Positions 9,497-18,805 of a DNA stretch of 64,000 nucleotides are shown here, in pieces. Source of the stretch: Devosia rhizoryzae. GTDB taxonomy: Bacteria > Pseudomonadota > Alphaproteobacteria > Rhizobiales > Devosiaceae. Position 1 is the first letter of the stretch; each line of letters begins with the position of its first letter. A program made the position numbers and the translations under genes. The stretch is taken from positions 248,001-312,000 of the forward strand of contig NZ_CP068046.1 of assembly GCF_016698665.1 (NCBI RefSeq), given 5' to 3'. The notes under the pieces were generated by a model. That model was not told the DNA's origin and searched no databases. It worked only from the letters and a program-made list of their open reading frames with translations.

Positions 9497-9817
9497 CTAT
9501 GCATGGTCTGAAGATGCGGCCCAGAAGGCGCGATGTGGCTGTGCCGGCGCGAGAAAGCCTGCGGCGTCGAGGAGCGAGCGCAGGGGCGGTCCGAGCGGAG
9601 CGAGAAGAGAGAGCGTCTTGCCGGCGGCTGCGGCACTGGCACGGGCGGAGAGCAGCGATTGCGCCGTGGTGAGGTCGGCGGCGGTCAAAGCCTGCGTGTC
9701 GATCTCGATGTGATCGTGCGCGGCGAGCGCCTGCTTGAGGCTCAAGGCGATTTTGGCGGCGGATTTGATGCTGCCATCGCCCGAAAGGACAAGGGTATGC
9801 GGTCTTGTACCGGCCAT
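9497..9817 (-). CDS. STAS-domain protein heading the chemotaxis operon
   Basis: About 106 residues, a single STAS-like domain (LVLSGDGSIKSAAKIALSLK, then HIEIDTQALTAADLTTAQSL). Small STAS proteins often lead alphaproteobacterial che operons of this type. The usual DSSG phosphoacceptor loop reads TAADLT here, so serine phosphorylation of the SpoIIAA kind is not evident. The start is uncertain: ATG at 9817 is taken, while an in-frame TTG at 9835 would add six residues. Neither has a strong ribosome site. As the first gene, its upstream region (9836-10224) should carry the operon promoter. Confidence 0.78.
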   Translation of the reverse strand: MAGTRPHTLVLSGDGSIKSAAKIALSLKQALAAHDHIEIDTQALTAADLTTAQSLLSARASAAAAGKTLSLLAPLGPPLRSLLDAAGFLAPAQPHRAFWAASSDHA

Positions 9818-9835
9818 TGCTATGGCCGTACGCAA

Positions 9836-10224
9836 AGTACTAGGGGGGACATAAGGTGGTCTCTACCGAGAACGAGATACTGGGAAGCGGTAGGCGAAAA
9901 TGTTATCGCGGAGCGCAGCTCGCTATGCTGAATGGTTCAAACTGACTTCGCCGTATTCCCATCCGGCTTAGTATCTAGAATGGCAGCTTCTATTTAACCG
10001 ATGGTTACGCTGACACTATTTGTGTCAGCTCATGCCCAGATGGCGGGATCTATACTGAGCAAGTAGATCGTGTGCATGCAGGTAAGATTCAGAAGGGGGC
10101 TGAATCGATTCGCTTGATCGCAGAATCCCGGCATGGTGACTCTGAGTCTTCGTGGAAGAACAGGGAGGCCAATACTGTTTGTTTGATTGTCGCTGCCGTT
10201 GAATAGGCGGCAGAAATCCTGTGG
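9836..10224. other. Intergenic region upstream of the che operon, two hairpins
   Basis: No convincing gene is seen in these 389 bases, which are less GC-rich than their surroundings. Two perfect inverted repeats stand out: GCTGACAC-TATTT-GTGTCAGC at 10009-10029, and GATTCAG-N7-CTGAATC at 10086-10106. The region separates the HD-GYP gene from the STAS gene, both read leftwards, so it should hold the che promoter. Either inverted repeat could be an operator or a stem in the leader. I cannot identify a convincing -35/-10 pair. Confidence 0.5.
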
Positions 10225-11274
10225 CTAGAAGCCGACAGCTTGCTTTGGCTCTTCGGCCTGCATGATCGCGCTGATCTCAGTCCACTTGGCGCGGAAAGCG
10301 GCAACGCAAGCTGGATCGAAATGGCTGCCGCTGGAGCGAATTATTTCTGCATAGGCCTTATCGATCGGCCAGGCCGCTTTATAGGGGCGTTCAGAGCAGA
10401 GGGCGTCGAAGACATCGGCGATGGCGACGATGCGGGCCTCGATGGGGATATCGGTACCGGAAAGCTGGTCGGGGTAGCCGCGGCCGTCCCACTTTTCGTG
10501 ATGGCTCTGGGCGATCAGCTCGGCTGTGCGGATCAGGTCGGAGCCGCCTTGTTCGAGGATGCGGGCGCCGATGGTGACATGTTCGCGCATCACTGCCATT
10601 TCGCCATCGGTCAGCTTGCCGGGCTTGGAGAGAATGGCGTCGGCGATGCCGATCTTGCCGATGTCGTGCAATGGCGAGGCAAGATAGATCATGCGGCAGC
10701 GATCGGGCCCGAGGCCGATGCCTTCGGCAATCAGCTGGCTGATCTGGGCGACGCGGGAAACATGTTCGCCGGTACCGCCGTCGCGATATTCGATGGCGCG
10801 GGCGAGGCGATAGATGATCTCTTCCTCACGGGCGAGAAGGTGGGCGGTGGCGCGCTCGACTTCGCGGGTGAGCCACTGGGCGCGATCGGCCAGCTCGACC
10901 TGGGCCTGGCGGAGAGCAAGGAGATTGGCGACGCGCGCCTGCAGCTCGGTGGGATCGAATGGCTTGTGCAGGAAGTCGGTGGCGCCGGCCTTGATGGCTT
11001 CGATGCGAACATTCTTGTCGCTGTCGGAGGTCACCATGATGACCGGCACGGTGCGATATTCGGCGCGGCCCCTTAGGGCAGCGGTGAAATGGACGCCATC
11101 CATTTCGGGCATGATGTGATCGACGACGATCAGGTCGAACTGGGTATCGGCGCAAAGCTCGAGGGCCTTGAGCGGGTTGAGGCAGAGCTCGACCTCGCCG
11201 GTCACCGTTTCCCTGACAATGGCGCCGATCAAGGCAAGGCTCGATCGGCTGTCGTCGACTATCAGCACGCGCAT
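10225..11274 (-). CDS. HD-GYP response regulator, c-di-GMP phosphodiesterase (RpfG-like)
   Basis: 349 residues. The N-terminal receiver (1-120) has D7/D8, phospho-acceptor D52 in VVDHIMPEMDG and K104 in HKPF. A helical linker (about 120-155) leads to the HD-GYP domain (about 155-335). The metal site LHDIGKIG (H203/D204) and the signature HHEKWDGRGYP (258-268) are both complete, so active hydrolysis of c-di-GMP to pGpG and GMP is expected. The start is ATG at 11274. No partner kinase gene is adjacent. It lies upstream of and in the same direction as the che operon, separated by 390 bases, so it is probably transcribed independently. Confidence 0.94.
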   Translation of the reverse strand: MRVLIVDDSRSSLALIGAIVRETVTGEVELCLNPLKALELCADTQFDLIVVDHIMPEMDGVHFTAALRGRAEYRTVPVIMVTSDSDKNVRIEAIKAGATDFLHKPFDPTELQARVANLLALRQAQVELADRAQWLTREVERATAHLLAREEEIIYRLARAIEYRDGGTGEHVSRVAQISQLIAEGIGLGPDRCRMIYLASPLHDIGKIGIADAILSKPGKLTDGEMAVMREHVTIGARILEQGGSDLIRTAELIAQSHHEKWDGRGYPDQLSGTDIPIEARIVAIADVFDALCSERPYKAAWPIDKAYAEIIRSSGSHFDPACVAAFRAKWTEISAIMQAEEPKQAVGF

Positions 11275-11386
11275 CCAAGAGACCCCCGCCCGTGGTTGGC
11301 CACGTTAGGCCACAGGTCTTATGCGAAGCTTAATTTCTGGCCGCGAAGGCGGCGGTGGGTTAAGCGAGGCGAAACGGAGTTTCTTC

Positions 11387-12571
11387 ATGGGCCAGAGCCG
11401 CATCGGCATTATCGGAGGCGGACCGGCGGGGCTGATGGCGGCCGAGGCTGCGGCAGGGCAGGGCGCGGAGGTCGTGGTGTTCGAAGCCATGCCGACGGTG
11501 GCCCGCAAGCTTTTGATGGCCGGCAAGTCGGGGCTCAATATTACCCATGGCGAGGAGCATGCGCTCCTGCGCGGTCGGTTTGGGGCGGCGGGCGAGCGAC
11601 TGCAGGCGGCGCTGGATGTATTCGATGGCGCGTCGCTGAGGGAGTGGTGTGCCGGGCTTGGGGTCGAGACCTTTGTGGGGTCGTCGGGCCGGGTGTTCCC
11701 CAGGCAAATGAAGGCGTCGCCGCTGTTGCGGGCTTGGCTGGCGCGGCTGGCGGAGCAGGGCGTCGAGATCCGGACGCGCTGGCGTTGGGCTGGGTTTGCG
11801 GGTGACAACCTCGTATTCGAGGGCGGAAGGCAGGAGCGGTTCGACGCGGTGGTGCTGGCGCTCGGTGGCGCGAGCTGGCCGCGGCTCGGATCGGACGCGG
11901 CCTGGGTGCCGTGGCTGGAAGGGCGCGGCGTCCACGTGTCGTCGTTCCAGCCGGCAAATGTCGGGTTCGAGGTGAACTGGAGCCCGGTCTTTGCGGAGCG
12001 CTATGCGGGCGAGCCGGTCAAGGCGGTCACGGCCAATGGGGTGGCTGGCGAGTTCGTGGTGACGCGCTGGGGCATCGAGGGGAGCCTCGTTTACGCGCAG
12101 TCGGCAGCGTTGCGCGATGGGTTGGAGCAGAATGGAGCGGCAGCGCTGACGCTCGATCTGGTGCCCGGGCGGACGGTGGAGCGCTTGGCCAAGGATCTGG
12201 GGCGGCAGCCGGCCAAGGCAAGTTTTTCCAACCGGCTGCGCAAGGGTGCGGGGCTCGATGGCGTGAAGCTGGGCCTGGTGCGGGAGCTTTTACCGGACGC
12301 GGCGCGCCTCAGCGCCGATGCGCTGGCGGCGGCGCTCAAGGCGTTGGTGCTGCCGGTGGCGCGGACGCGACCGATCGCGGAGGCGATTTCATCGGCAGGG
12401 GGTGTCGACTGGGCCGGAGTCGACGAGCGCTTTATGCTGCGGGAACTGCCCGGGGTTTTCGTGGCGGGGGAAATGCTGGACTGGGAGGCGCCGACGGGTG
12501 GGTATCTGCTCACCGCGTCGTTTGCGACCGGCCGCGCGGCCGGGCTGGCGGCTGCCGCTTATGTGGGGTGA
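11387..12571 (+). CDS. NAD(P)/FAD-dependent oxidoreductase, TIGR03862/HI0933-like flavoprotein
   Basis: 394 residues from the ATG at 11387, which has a GGAG site 8 bases upstream; an in-frame start at 11321 adds 22 implausible residues. The Rossmann FAD motif is IGIIGGGPAGLMAAEAAA. It is followed by RKLLMAGKSGLNITHGE, typical of this family, and the C-terminal FAD loop reads FVAGEMLDWEAPTGGYLL. The family is a flavoprotein group of unknown physiological substrate (HI0933/YhiN-like). The 3' end overlaps the convergent CDF gene by 13 bases. A dehydrogenase-like role is inferred only from the fold. Confidence 0.88.
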   Translation: MGQSRIGIIGGGPAGLMAAEAAAGQGAEVVVFEAMPTVARKLLMAGKSGLNITHGEEHALLRGRFGAAGERLQAALDVFDGASLREWCAGLGVETFVGSSGRVFPRQMKASPLLRAWLARLAEQGVEIRTRWRWAGFAGDNLVFEGGRQERFDAVVLALGGASWPRLGSDAAWVPWLEGRGVHVSSFQPANVGFEVNWSPVFAERYAGEPVKAVTANGVAGEFVVTRWGIEGSLVYAQSAALRDGLEQNGAAALTLDLVPGRTVERLAKDLGRQPAKASFSNRLRKGAGLDGVKLGLVRELLPDAARLSADALAAALKALVLPVARTRPIAEAISSAGGVDWAGVDERFMLRELPGVFVAGEMLDWEAPTGGYLLTASFATGRAAGLAAAAYVG

Positions 12572-13530
12572 GCGGAGACCGGACCGGGGCAGCCGGCACA
12601 GGCGCCGGACCAGTCGATCTCGATGGTGGCGTGGCTGATCTTTTCGGCCAGTAACGCCGAGCGGGTTTGCGCGGTGACCTGAGCCGGATCGGCGCCCGGT
12701 TGCAGGGCGATATCGAGCGTTGCCATCGCCTGGCCGGAGGACAGCGACCAGACATGGAGGTGGCCGACGCTGGCGAGGCCGGGCACGGCGGCGAGCAGCG
12801 TGTTGCGTAAGGCGGTGGGCTCTACGCCTTCGGGCGCGCCTTCCATCAGGATGTTGAAGGTGCGGGTGAGGAGCGCCCAGGCGCTGCGCAGGATCAGGAG
12901 GCTGACGACGAGCGAGAGGATGGGGTCGATGGGCATCCAGCCGGTGAGCCAGATTATCACCGCAGCGACGATGGCGCCGACGGAGCCGAGGAGATCGCCG
13001 AGTACATGGAGCAGGGCGCCGTGAATGTTGACGTGATCCGCATCGGCGTTCGAAAGAATGCGGAAGACGAGGAGGTTTATGACGAGGCCGATGACCGCAA
13101 CGACCAGCATGGGACCGGCAAGCACTTCCTCGGGCCGGAAGAAGCGCTGAACGGCTTCGTAGGCGATCCAGCCGACGAGGGCGAAGAGGCTGAGTGCGTT
13201 GATGAGGCCGGCGAGCACTTCGAGACGGGAATAGCCAAAGCTGCGGCGTGCGTCGGCGGGGCGGCGGCCGAGGCGGAAGCCGAGCCAGGCGAGGAAAAGG
13301 GCGACGGTGTCGGTCAGCATGTGACCGGCATCGGCGATCAGGGCGAGCGAGCCGGAAAGGACGCCGCCGAAGACTTCGGCCACCATGAAGGTGCCGGTGA
13401 GCACGAGACCGATGAGGACGGCGCGTTCGTTGCCGGCGCTGACGGACGGGGCGTGGCTATGGCCGGCATGGTCGTGATCATGGTCGGCATGATCGTGATG
13501 GCCGTGATCGTGTGTGTGGTCGTGCGCCAT
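12559..13530 (-). CDS. Cation diffusion facilitator, probable zinc exporter
   Basis: 323 residues. A very histidine-rich N-terminus (residues 3-26) precedes six transmembrane helices and a cytoplasmic C-terminal domain (about 235-323). The transport site is H70/D74 in TM2 (GHMLTD) and H175/D179 in TM5 (LHVLGD). This HD/HD arrangement is known from ZitB/CzcD-type zinc exporters. The C-terminal GACAGCPGP adds a possible extra metal site. A 20-base palindrome of ArsR type lies 22 bases upstream of the start, and an ArsR gene with a SmtB-like zinc site lies just beyond. Zinc or cobalt export under repressor control is therefore likely. Confidence 0.93.
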   Translation of the reverse strand: MAHDHTHDHGHHDHADHDHDHAGHSHAPSVSAGNERAVLIGLVLTGTFMVAEVFGGVLSGSLALIADAGHMLTDTVALFLAWLGFRLGRRPADARRSFGYSRLEVLAGLINALSLFALVGWIAYEAVQRFFRPEEVLAGPMLVVAVIGLVINLLVFRILSNADADHVNIHGALLHVLGDLLGSVGAIVAAVIIWLTGWMPIDPILSLVVSLLILRSAWALLTRTFNILMEGAPEGVEPTALRNTLLAAVPGLASVGHLHVWSLSSGQAMATLDIALQPGADPAQVTAQTRSALLAEKISHATIEIDWSGACAGCPGPVSAHPT

Positions 13531-13552
13531 CGTGGTCCTCGAGTGGGAGGAG

Positions 13553-13572
13553 ATATGAACATGTATTCATAT
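13553..13572. promoter_or_regulatory. Putative ArsR/SmtB operator upstream of the CDF gene
   Basis: A perfect inverted repeat ATATGAA-N6-TTCATAT lies 22 bases upstream of the CDF start codon. The TGAAC/TTCA-type half-sites resemble known SmtB/CzrA-family operators. It is AT-rich in an otherwise GC-rich region. The nearest regulator, 13862-14173, is an ArsR protein with an alpha-5 zinc site. Binding is inferred, not shown. Confidence 0.7.
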
Positions 13573-13688
13573 GATGGTCAAGGGGTGGATGGTCAGTGAG
13601 CGGATGACGGATTGTGGGTAGAGCAAGCATGGGTGTCTTGCGGAGACGCCCACACCCCCTTCCGAGTTACGCTAAGACGCTTTGCGCC

Positions 13689-13800
13689 TAAGCTTCGCTT
13701 GCCTTCCCCTCAAGGGGGAAGGTGACATCGCGGTTTGGCACGGTCCTTCAACATCCACTGGGTCTACCTTCCCCCTCTGAGGGGAAGGCAAGCAGAGCTT
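13689..13800. repeat. Intergenic composite inverted repeat (CTTCCCC type)
   Basis: AGCTTCGCTTGCCTTCCCC near 13691 is mirrored by GGGGAAGGCAAGCAGAGCTT ending at 13800, and each arm holds its own small hairpin (CCTTCCCC/GGGGAAGG type). The layout resembles the element at 30171-30270. It fills most of the 331-base gap between arsR and the CDF gene and may end transcription from the arsR side. Confidence 0.7.
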
Positions 13801-13861
13801 GGCGAGGGACGAGCCTAGCGGCGCTCGGAAGGGAGTATTTTCTTATTCTGGATGACCGGTG

Positions 13862-14172
13862 TCAGTCTTCATCGCCTTCCCCGTCTTCCATGGCATGCGC
13901 GACCATGTCGGTGAGCATTCGGGCGATGTGTTCGTCGGCGGCTTCGTAGAAGACTTGCTTGTTTTTTCGGGTGCCGCGGACGAGGCGGGCGGCTCTCAGC
14001 AAGCGCAGGTGGTGGCTGACGAGGGATTGGCTGGCACCCGTGGCTTTGGCGATGTCGCCGACGGCGATGGGGGCTTCGAGGCAGGTGAGGAGCACGCGGA
14101 GCCGGGTCGGGTCGCCGAGAAGGCGGTAGGTCTCGGCAATGACGGTGATGTGGTTGTCTTCGGGCAGCGCCA

Positions 14173-14173
<1 letters not shown>
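13862..14173 (-). CDS. ArsR/SmtB-family metal-sensing repressor with alpha-5 zinc site
   Basis: 103 residues of winged helix: a dimerisation helix, then GDPTRLRVLLTCLE and the recognition helix ASQSLVSHHLRLLRAARLV. The last helix carries D80, H82, H93 and E96, exactly the D-x-H-x10-H-x2-E pattern of the SmtB zinc site. No alpha-3 ELCVCD-type cysteine motif is present, so zinc or cobalt sensing rather than arsenic or cadmium sensing is expected. Its start overlaps the ABC exporter stop (TGATG), so the two are translated together. The likely target is the palindrome at 13553-13572 in front of the CDF exporter. Confidence 0.93.
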
Positions 14174-16050
<1,877 letters not shown>

Positions 16051-16146
16051 GGGGACAATGTAGTGCGCGGAAGGGGTCGGCGGGAATAGGCTGCGGTTGC
16101 AACGCGCGGAATGGGCGGGCGTTCATCTTCTTTCAGGAGGACGAAG

Positions 16147-16518
16147 ATGCTCAAGGACAAAGACAGTGCCGCAATCGTGGCGGTGAAGGACCTGGCGCGG
16201 GCCAAGGCGTTTTATGCCGATGTGTTGGGGCTGGAGCAGGTGAACGGGCAGGACGAGCAGGTGGCGGAGTTCCGCACCGGGAGCACGAGCCTTGTCGTCT
16301 ATGTGTCCGAGTTTGCCGGGACCAATCAGGCCAATGCGGTGGTCTGGGGTGTTGGTGAAGAGATCGACGCGATCGTTGCGGCGCTACGCGAGAAGGGTGT
16401 GCGGTTCGAGCGATATGAAGGGATGAATTTTGCGGATGGGATTCATAGCGCCGGCGGGTTCAAGATGGCTTGGTTCAAGGATCCGGACGGCAATATTTTG
16501 CATCTGAACAATATGTAG
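16147..16518 (+). CDS. VOC/glyoxalase superfamily protein
   Basis: 123 residues from the ATG at 16147, preceded by a strong AGGAGG at 16135-16140. The paired beta-alpha-beta-beta-beta modules of the vicinal oxygen chelate fold are visible: AAIVAVKDLARAKAFYADVL in the first half and MAWFKDPDGNILHLNN at the end. The family includes glyoxalase, bleomycin-resistance and dioxygenase members; the substrate cannot be told. The C-terminal FKDPDGN pattern is the common one. It is transcribed alone, convergent with the HAD gene. Confidence 0.85.
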   Translation: MLKDKDSAAIVAVKDLARAKAFYADVLGLEQVNGQDEQVAEFRTGSTSLVVYVSEFAGTNQANAVVWGVGEEIDAIVAALREKGVRFERYEGMNFADGIHSAGGFKMAWFKDPDGNILHLNNM

Positions 16519-16530
16519 GGGGGCAGATTA

Positions 16531-16596
16531 CCCCCACCCTAGCTTCGCTAAGCCTTTGGCTAAGCTGCGCTACCCTCCCCCTGAAGGAGGGGGAGG
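16531..16596. repeat. Type C intergenic element (CCCCCACCC / CCTCCCCC hairpin), copy 1
   Basis: It begins CCCCCACCCTAGC and ends with a perfect stem CCTCCCCCT-GAAGG-AGGGGGAGG (16574-16596). Related elements with the same CCCCCACCC plus CCTCCCCC/GGGGGAGG layout occur at 30171-30270 and 55239-55275. It lies between two convergent genes (VOC and HAD) and may terminate both. Confidence 0.75.
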
Positions 16597-16616
16597 AGCC
16601 GGTCGAGCCGTGAGAG

Positions 16617-17318
16617 CTAGGGCAGGTTGCGGAGGAAGCCGGCGAGGTCGGCGGTGATGTGGTGGACGTGGGGGCCGGTGGAGCGGCCGAGTTCCCAGCT
16701 GTCGACCTGGTCGTGGAGGAAGCCTTCCTGCGGGACGACCTGGACGGTGGACATGCCGACTTCGTGCGGGACGACGAGGTTCTTTTCGAGATCGTCGAAC
16801 ATGGCGGCGCGGGTGGGGTCGATGGCGTGCTTCTGGAAAAAGCCGTCATAGGCCTCGCGGTGTGGCTTGGGCACGAAGGTCATGGCGCGGATGTCGTGCA
16901 CATGCTCGAAGAGATGGTCACCGCCGAGGCGCATCAGGACGTTGCGGGCGTGGCCCACATCGCCATTGGTGAGGATGAACTTGCGGCCGGGAAGCGCGGT
17001 GATGGCGTCGATGAGTTCCGGGTGCGGCGCGACCGGGGTGTAGTCGATGGCGTGCACGGTGTTGAGGAAATGGTCGGCGTCGATCTCGTGCCGGTGCATA
17101 AGCCCGTTCAGCGTCGTGCCGAAGTCGCGATAGTAGCCCTTCTGCAGATCGCGGGCGGCGGCGAAATCGAGCTTGGTGACGTCCATCACGTAGTTGGTGA
17201 TCAACGTGTCGATCTGCGCGAAGAGATTGCACTCGCGCGGATAAAGGGTGTTGTCGAGGTCGAACACCCATTCGGTGACGTGATCAAAGCTGGAGCGAGG
17301 CAGGGGCAGTGCGGTCAT
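16617..17318 (-). CDS. HAD-family pyrimidine 5'-nucleotidase
   Basis: 233 residues. HAD motif I is VFDLDNTLYP (the two aspartates near 20-22), motif II is ILTNGD, the lysine lies in VPKPHREAYDGF and motif III is AMFDDLEKNL. This arrangement (DLDNTLYP ... LTNG ... FDD) is that of the SSM1/SDT1-type pyrimidine 5'-nucleotidases, which dephosphorylate pyrimidine mononucleotides. It appears monocistronic, convergent with the VOC gene. A different phosphomonoester substrate remains possible. Confidence 0.88.
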   Translation of the reverse strand: MTALPLPRSSFDHVTEWVFDLDNTLYPRECNLFAQIDTLITNYVMDVTKLDFAAARDLQKGYYRDFGTTLNGLMHRHEIDADHFLNTVHAIDYTPVAPHPELIDAITALPGRKFILTNGDVGHARNVLMRLGGDHLFEHVHDIRAMTFVPKPHREAYDGFFQKHAIDPTRAAMFDDLEKNLVVPHEVGMSTVQVVPQEGFLHDQVDSWELGRSTGPHVHHITADLAGFLRNLP

Positions 17319-17372
17319 AGGGTGACCATGACAGAAAAAGGTGAAGGCTTCATCTGTGTGCCAAAAGAGTGA

Positions 17373-17390
17373 GGGCCCGTTGCCGGGCCC
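17373..17390 (-). terminator. Intrinsic terminator after the secreted protein gene
   Basis: Read on the minus strand, a GC-rich stem CGGGCCC/GGGCCCG mirrors around GCAA and is followed by TCACTCTTTT. It lies 9 bases beyond the stop of the gene ending at 17400. Confidence 0.7.
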
Positions 17391-17399
17391 CCATCAGGA

Positions 17400-18632
17400 T
17401 TACTGGTTGGCGGTGACCGTGAGGCCCAGCGCCTGGATCAGGCCAGCCGGGTTGGCGGCGGCGGCAGCCAAGACGAGGAAGCTCGTGGGCGAGGCCGGAG
17501 CCACGGCAACCTCGAAGCTCTGCGGATTGTCGAGGAAGGCGTTGACGGCGGGGACGACAAGATCAACCAGTGCCGGGGCGTTGAGGTCGGCCATCATGGC
17601 GGGGACAACCGGCTTGATGCCTTCGACAAAGGCGGCGCGATCCGTGCCGGACTGGGCGGCAAAGAGGTCGAGCAGCTTGGGAGCAAGGCCGGCATCGTCG
17701 TAGCGGATGGTCGCGCCGGAGATCGACAGGGCCTGGGCCATTTCCATGCCCATCATCATCTGCTGGGCCTGGCCTTCCTCGGTGGTCGGGTCAATGTCGC
17801 TCCCATTCATCGCATAGATCTTGTCGAGCACTTCGGTGGTGAAGCCCGTGATGTCGAAGGTGAAGTTGAGCTTGCCGACATTGGCGAAGTCGAGGAGCGA
17901 TTCTTCGAGCGCCAGGTGGCCATCGGCGAGGGTCCAGGTGCCGGACTGGCTGATATTGCCATCGATGGTCGTGAGGCCGAGGGCTTCAATCACGGCACCG
18001 GCTCCGGGCTGTTCTTCGCCAACGGTCGAAAGGTCGGCCCAGATGTTGGAGACAGTGAAAGTCGAGCTGATGGATTCAAGGGCATCCTCAGCGTCGAAGG
18101 CGAATTCTGAGCTGTAGTCGAGCCCGTCATAGCGGATGACTTCCTCGCCGGCGCGGCTGACGACCAGCGGGCCGGTGGCGACACGTTCGACGGTCTGCAG
18201 CAGGAATTCGGCACCGGTCTCGCCTTCCGGCGGCAGCCAGAGGCCTTCGGCGACCATGCCGGTGAGGCTCACATGGCCGACCGGATCCTGAGCGAACTCG
18301 GTGTCGATATCGGGGACGGTGAGCTGTTCGGCATAGTAGCTGCCGTCTTCATTCTCGACGACGCCGGTAAAGGTCAGTTCGACGTCGAAAGTGGTGGGTT
18401 CCATGCCTTCAGCGTCCGGGCCGGCAAAGCCAACAGTGACGCCATCGACGGTGACCGTATCACCATTGAGGGTGGCGGTGCCGAAATCGAGATCATAACC
18501 CATGACCGCATAGACGGCCTCGAAGCGATCGATGAAGGCCTGCGCTTCGAGCGCGGAAGCGGGCTGCATCAAGGCGAGTGTCGTCAGGCCGCTAGCAAGC
18601 ATCAGGCCGGCGGTCTTGGTGGTCCGGATCAT
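17400..18632 (-). CDS. Secreted/periplasmic protein of unknown function
   Basis: 410 residues from the ATG at 18632; an in-frame codon at 18680 is less likely because the signal peptide starts at MIRTTKTAG. The leader (about 1-27) ends in an AxA-type site, QPASALEA. The rest is acidic, Gly/Thr/Asp-rich and predicted mainly beta (TLNGDTVTVDGVTVGFAGPD), then more helical in the last third. I do not recognise the family. The layout recalls large periplasmic beta-rich proteins such as the DUF945/AsmA types, but no motif confirms this. It appears monocistronic, with its own terminator. Confidence 0.75.
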   Translation of the reverse strand: MIRTTKTAGLMLASGLTTLALMQPASALEAQAFIDRFEAVYAVMGYDLDFGTATLNGDTVTVDGVTVGFAGPDAEGMEPTTFDVELTFTGVVENEDGSYYAEQLTVPDIDTEFAQDPVGHVSLTGMVAEGLWLPPEGETGAEFLLQTVERVATGPLVVSRAGEEVIRYDGLDYSSEFAFDAEDALESISSTFTVSNIWADLSTVGEEQPGAGAVIEALGLTTIDGNISQSGTWTLADGHLALEESLLDFANVGKLNFTFDITGFTTEVLDKIYAMNGSDIDPTTEEGQAQQMMMGMEMAQALSISGATIRYDDAGLAPKLLDLFAAQSGTDRAAFVEGIKPVVPAMMADLNAPALVDLVVPAVNAFLDNPQSFEVAVAPASPTSFLVLAAAAANPAGLIQALGLTVTANQ

Positions 18633-18805
18633 GTTCTTCTGTCCCTTTATTTGTAGATTTTCGCCTTTGGTGCACCCCAAAGGCCGATGATCAAATGCAA
18701 ATTGCTCCAGGCCCGACCAATTGCAACTGGTTCGGGGCGGAAATACGTCAGGTGGTGTAGATGCGGTTTATTTCAGAATGAAGTCGCCGCCCATTTGGGT
18801 GGGGA

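Noticed and set aside
9533..9931. Plus-strand open frame across the STAS gene and its upstream region
   Set aside because: It is antisense to the STAS domain and has no recognisable motif or ribosome site.
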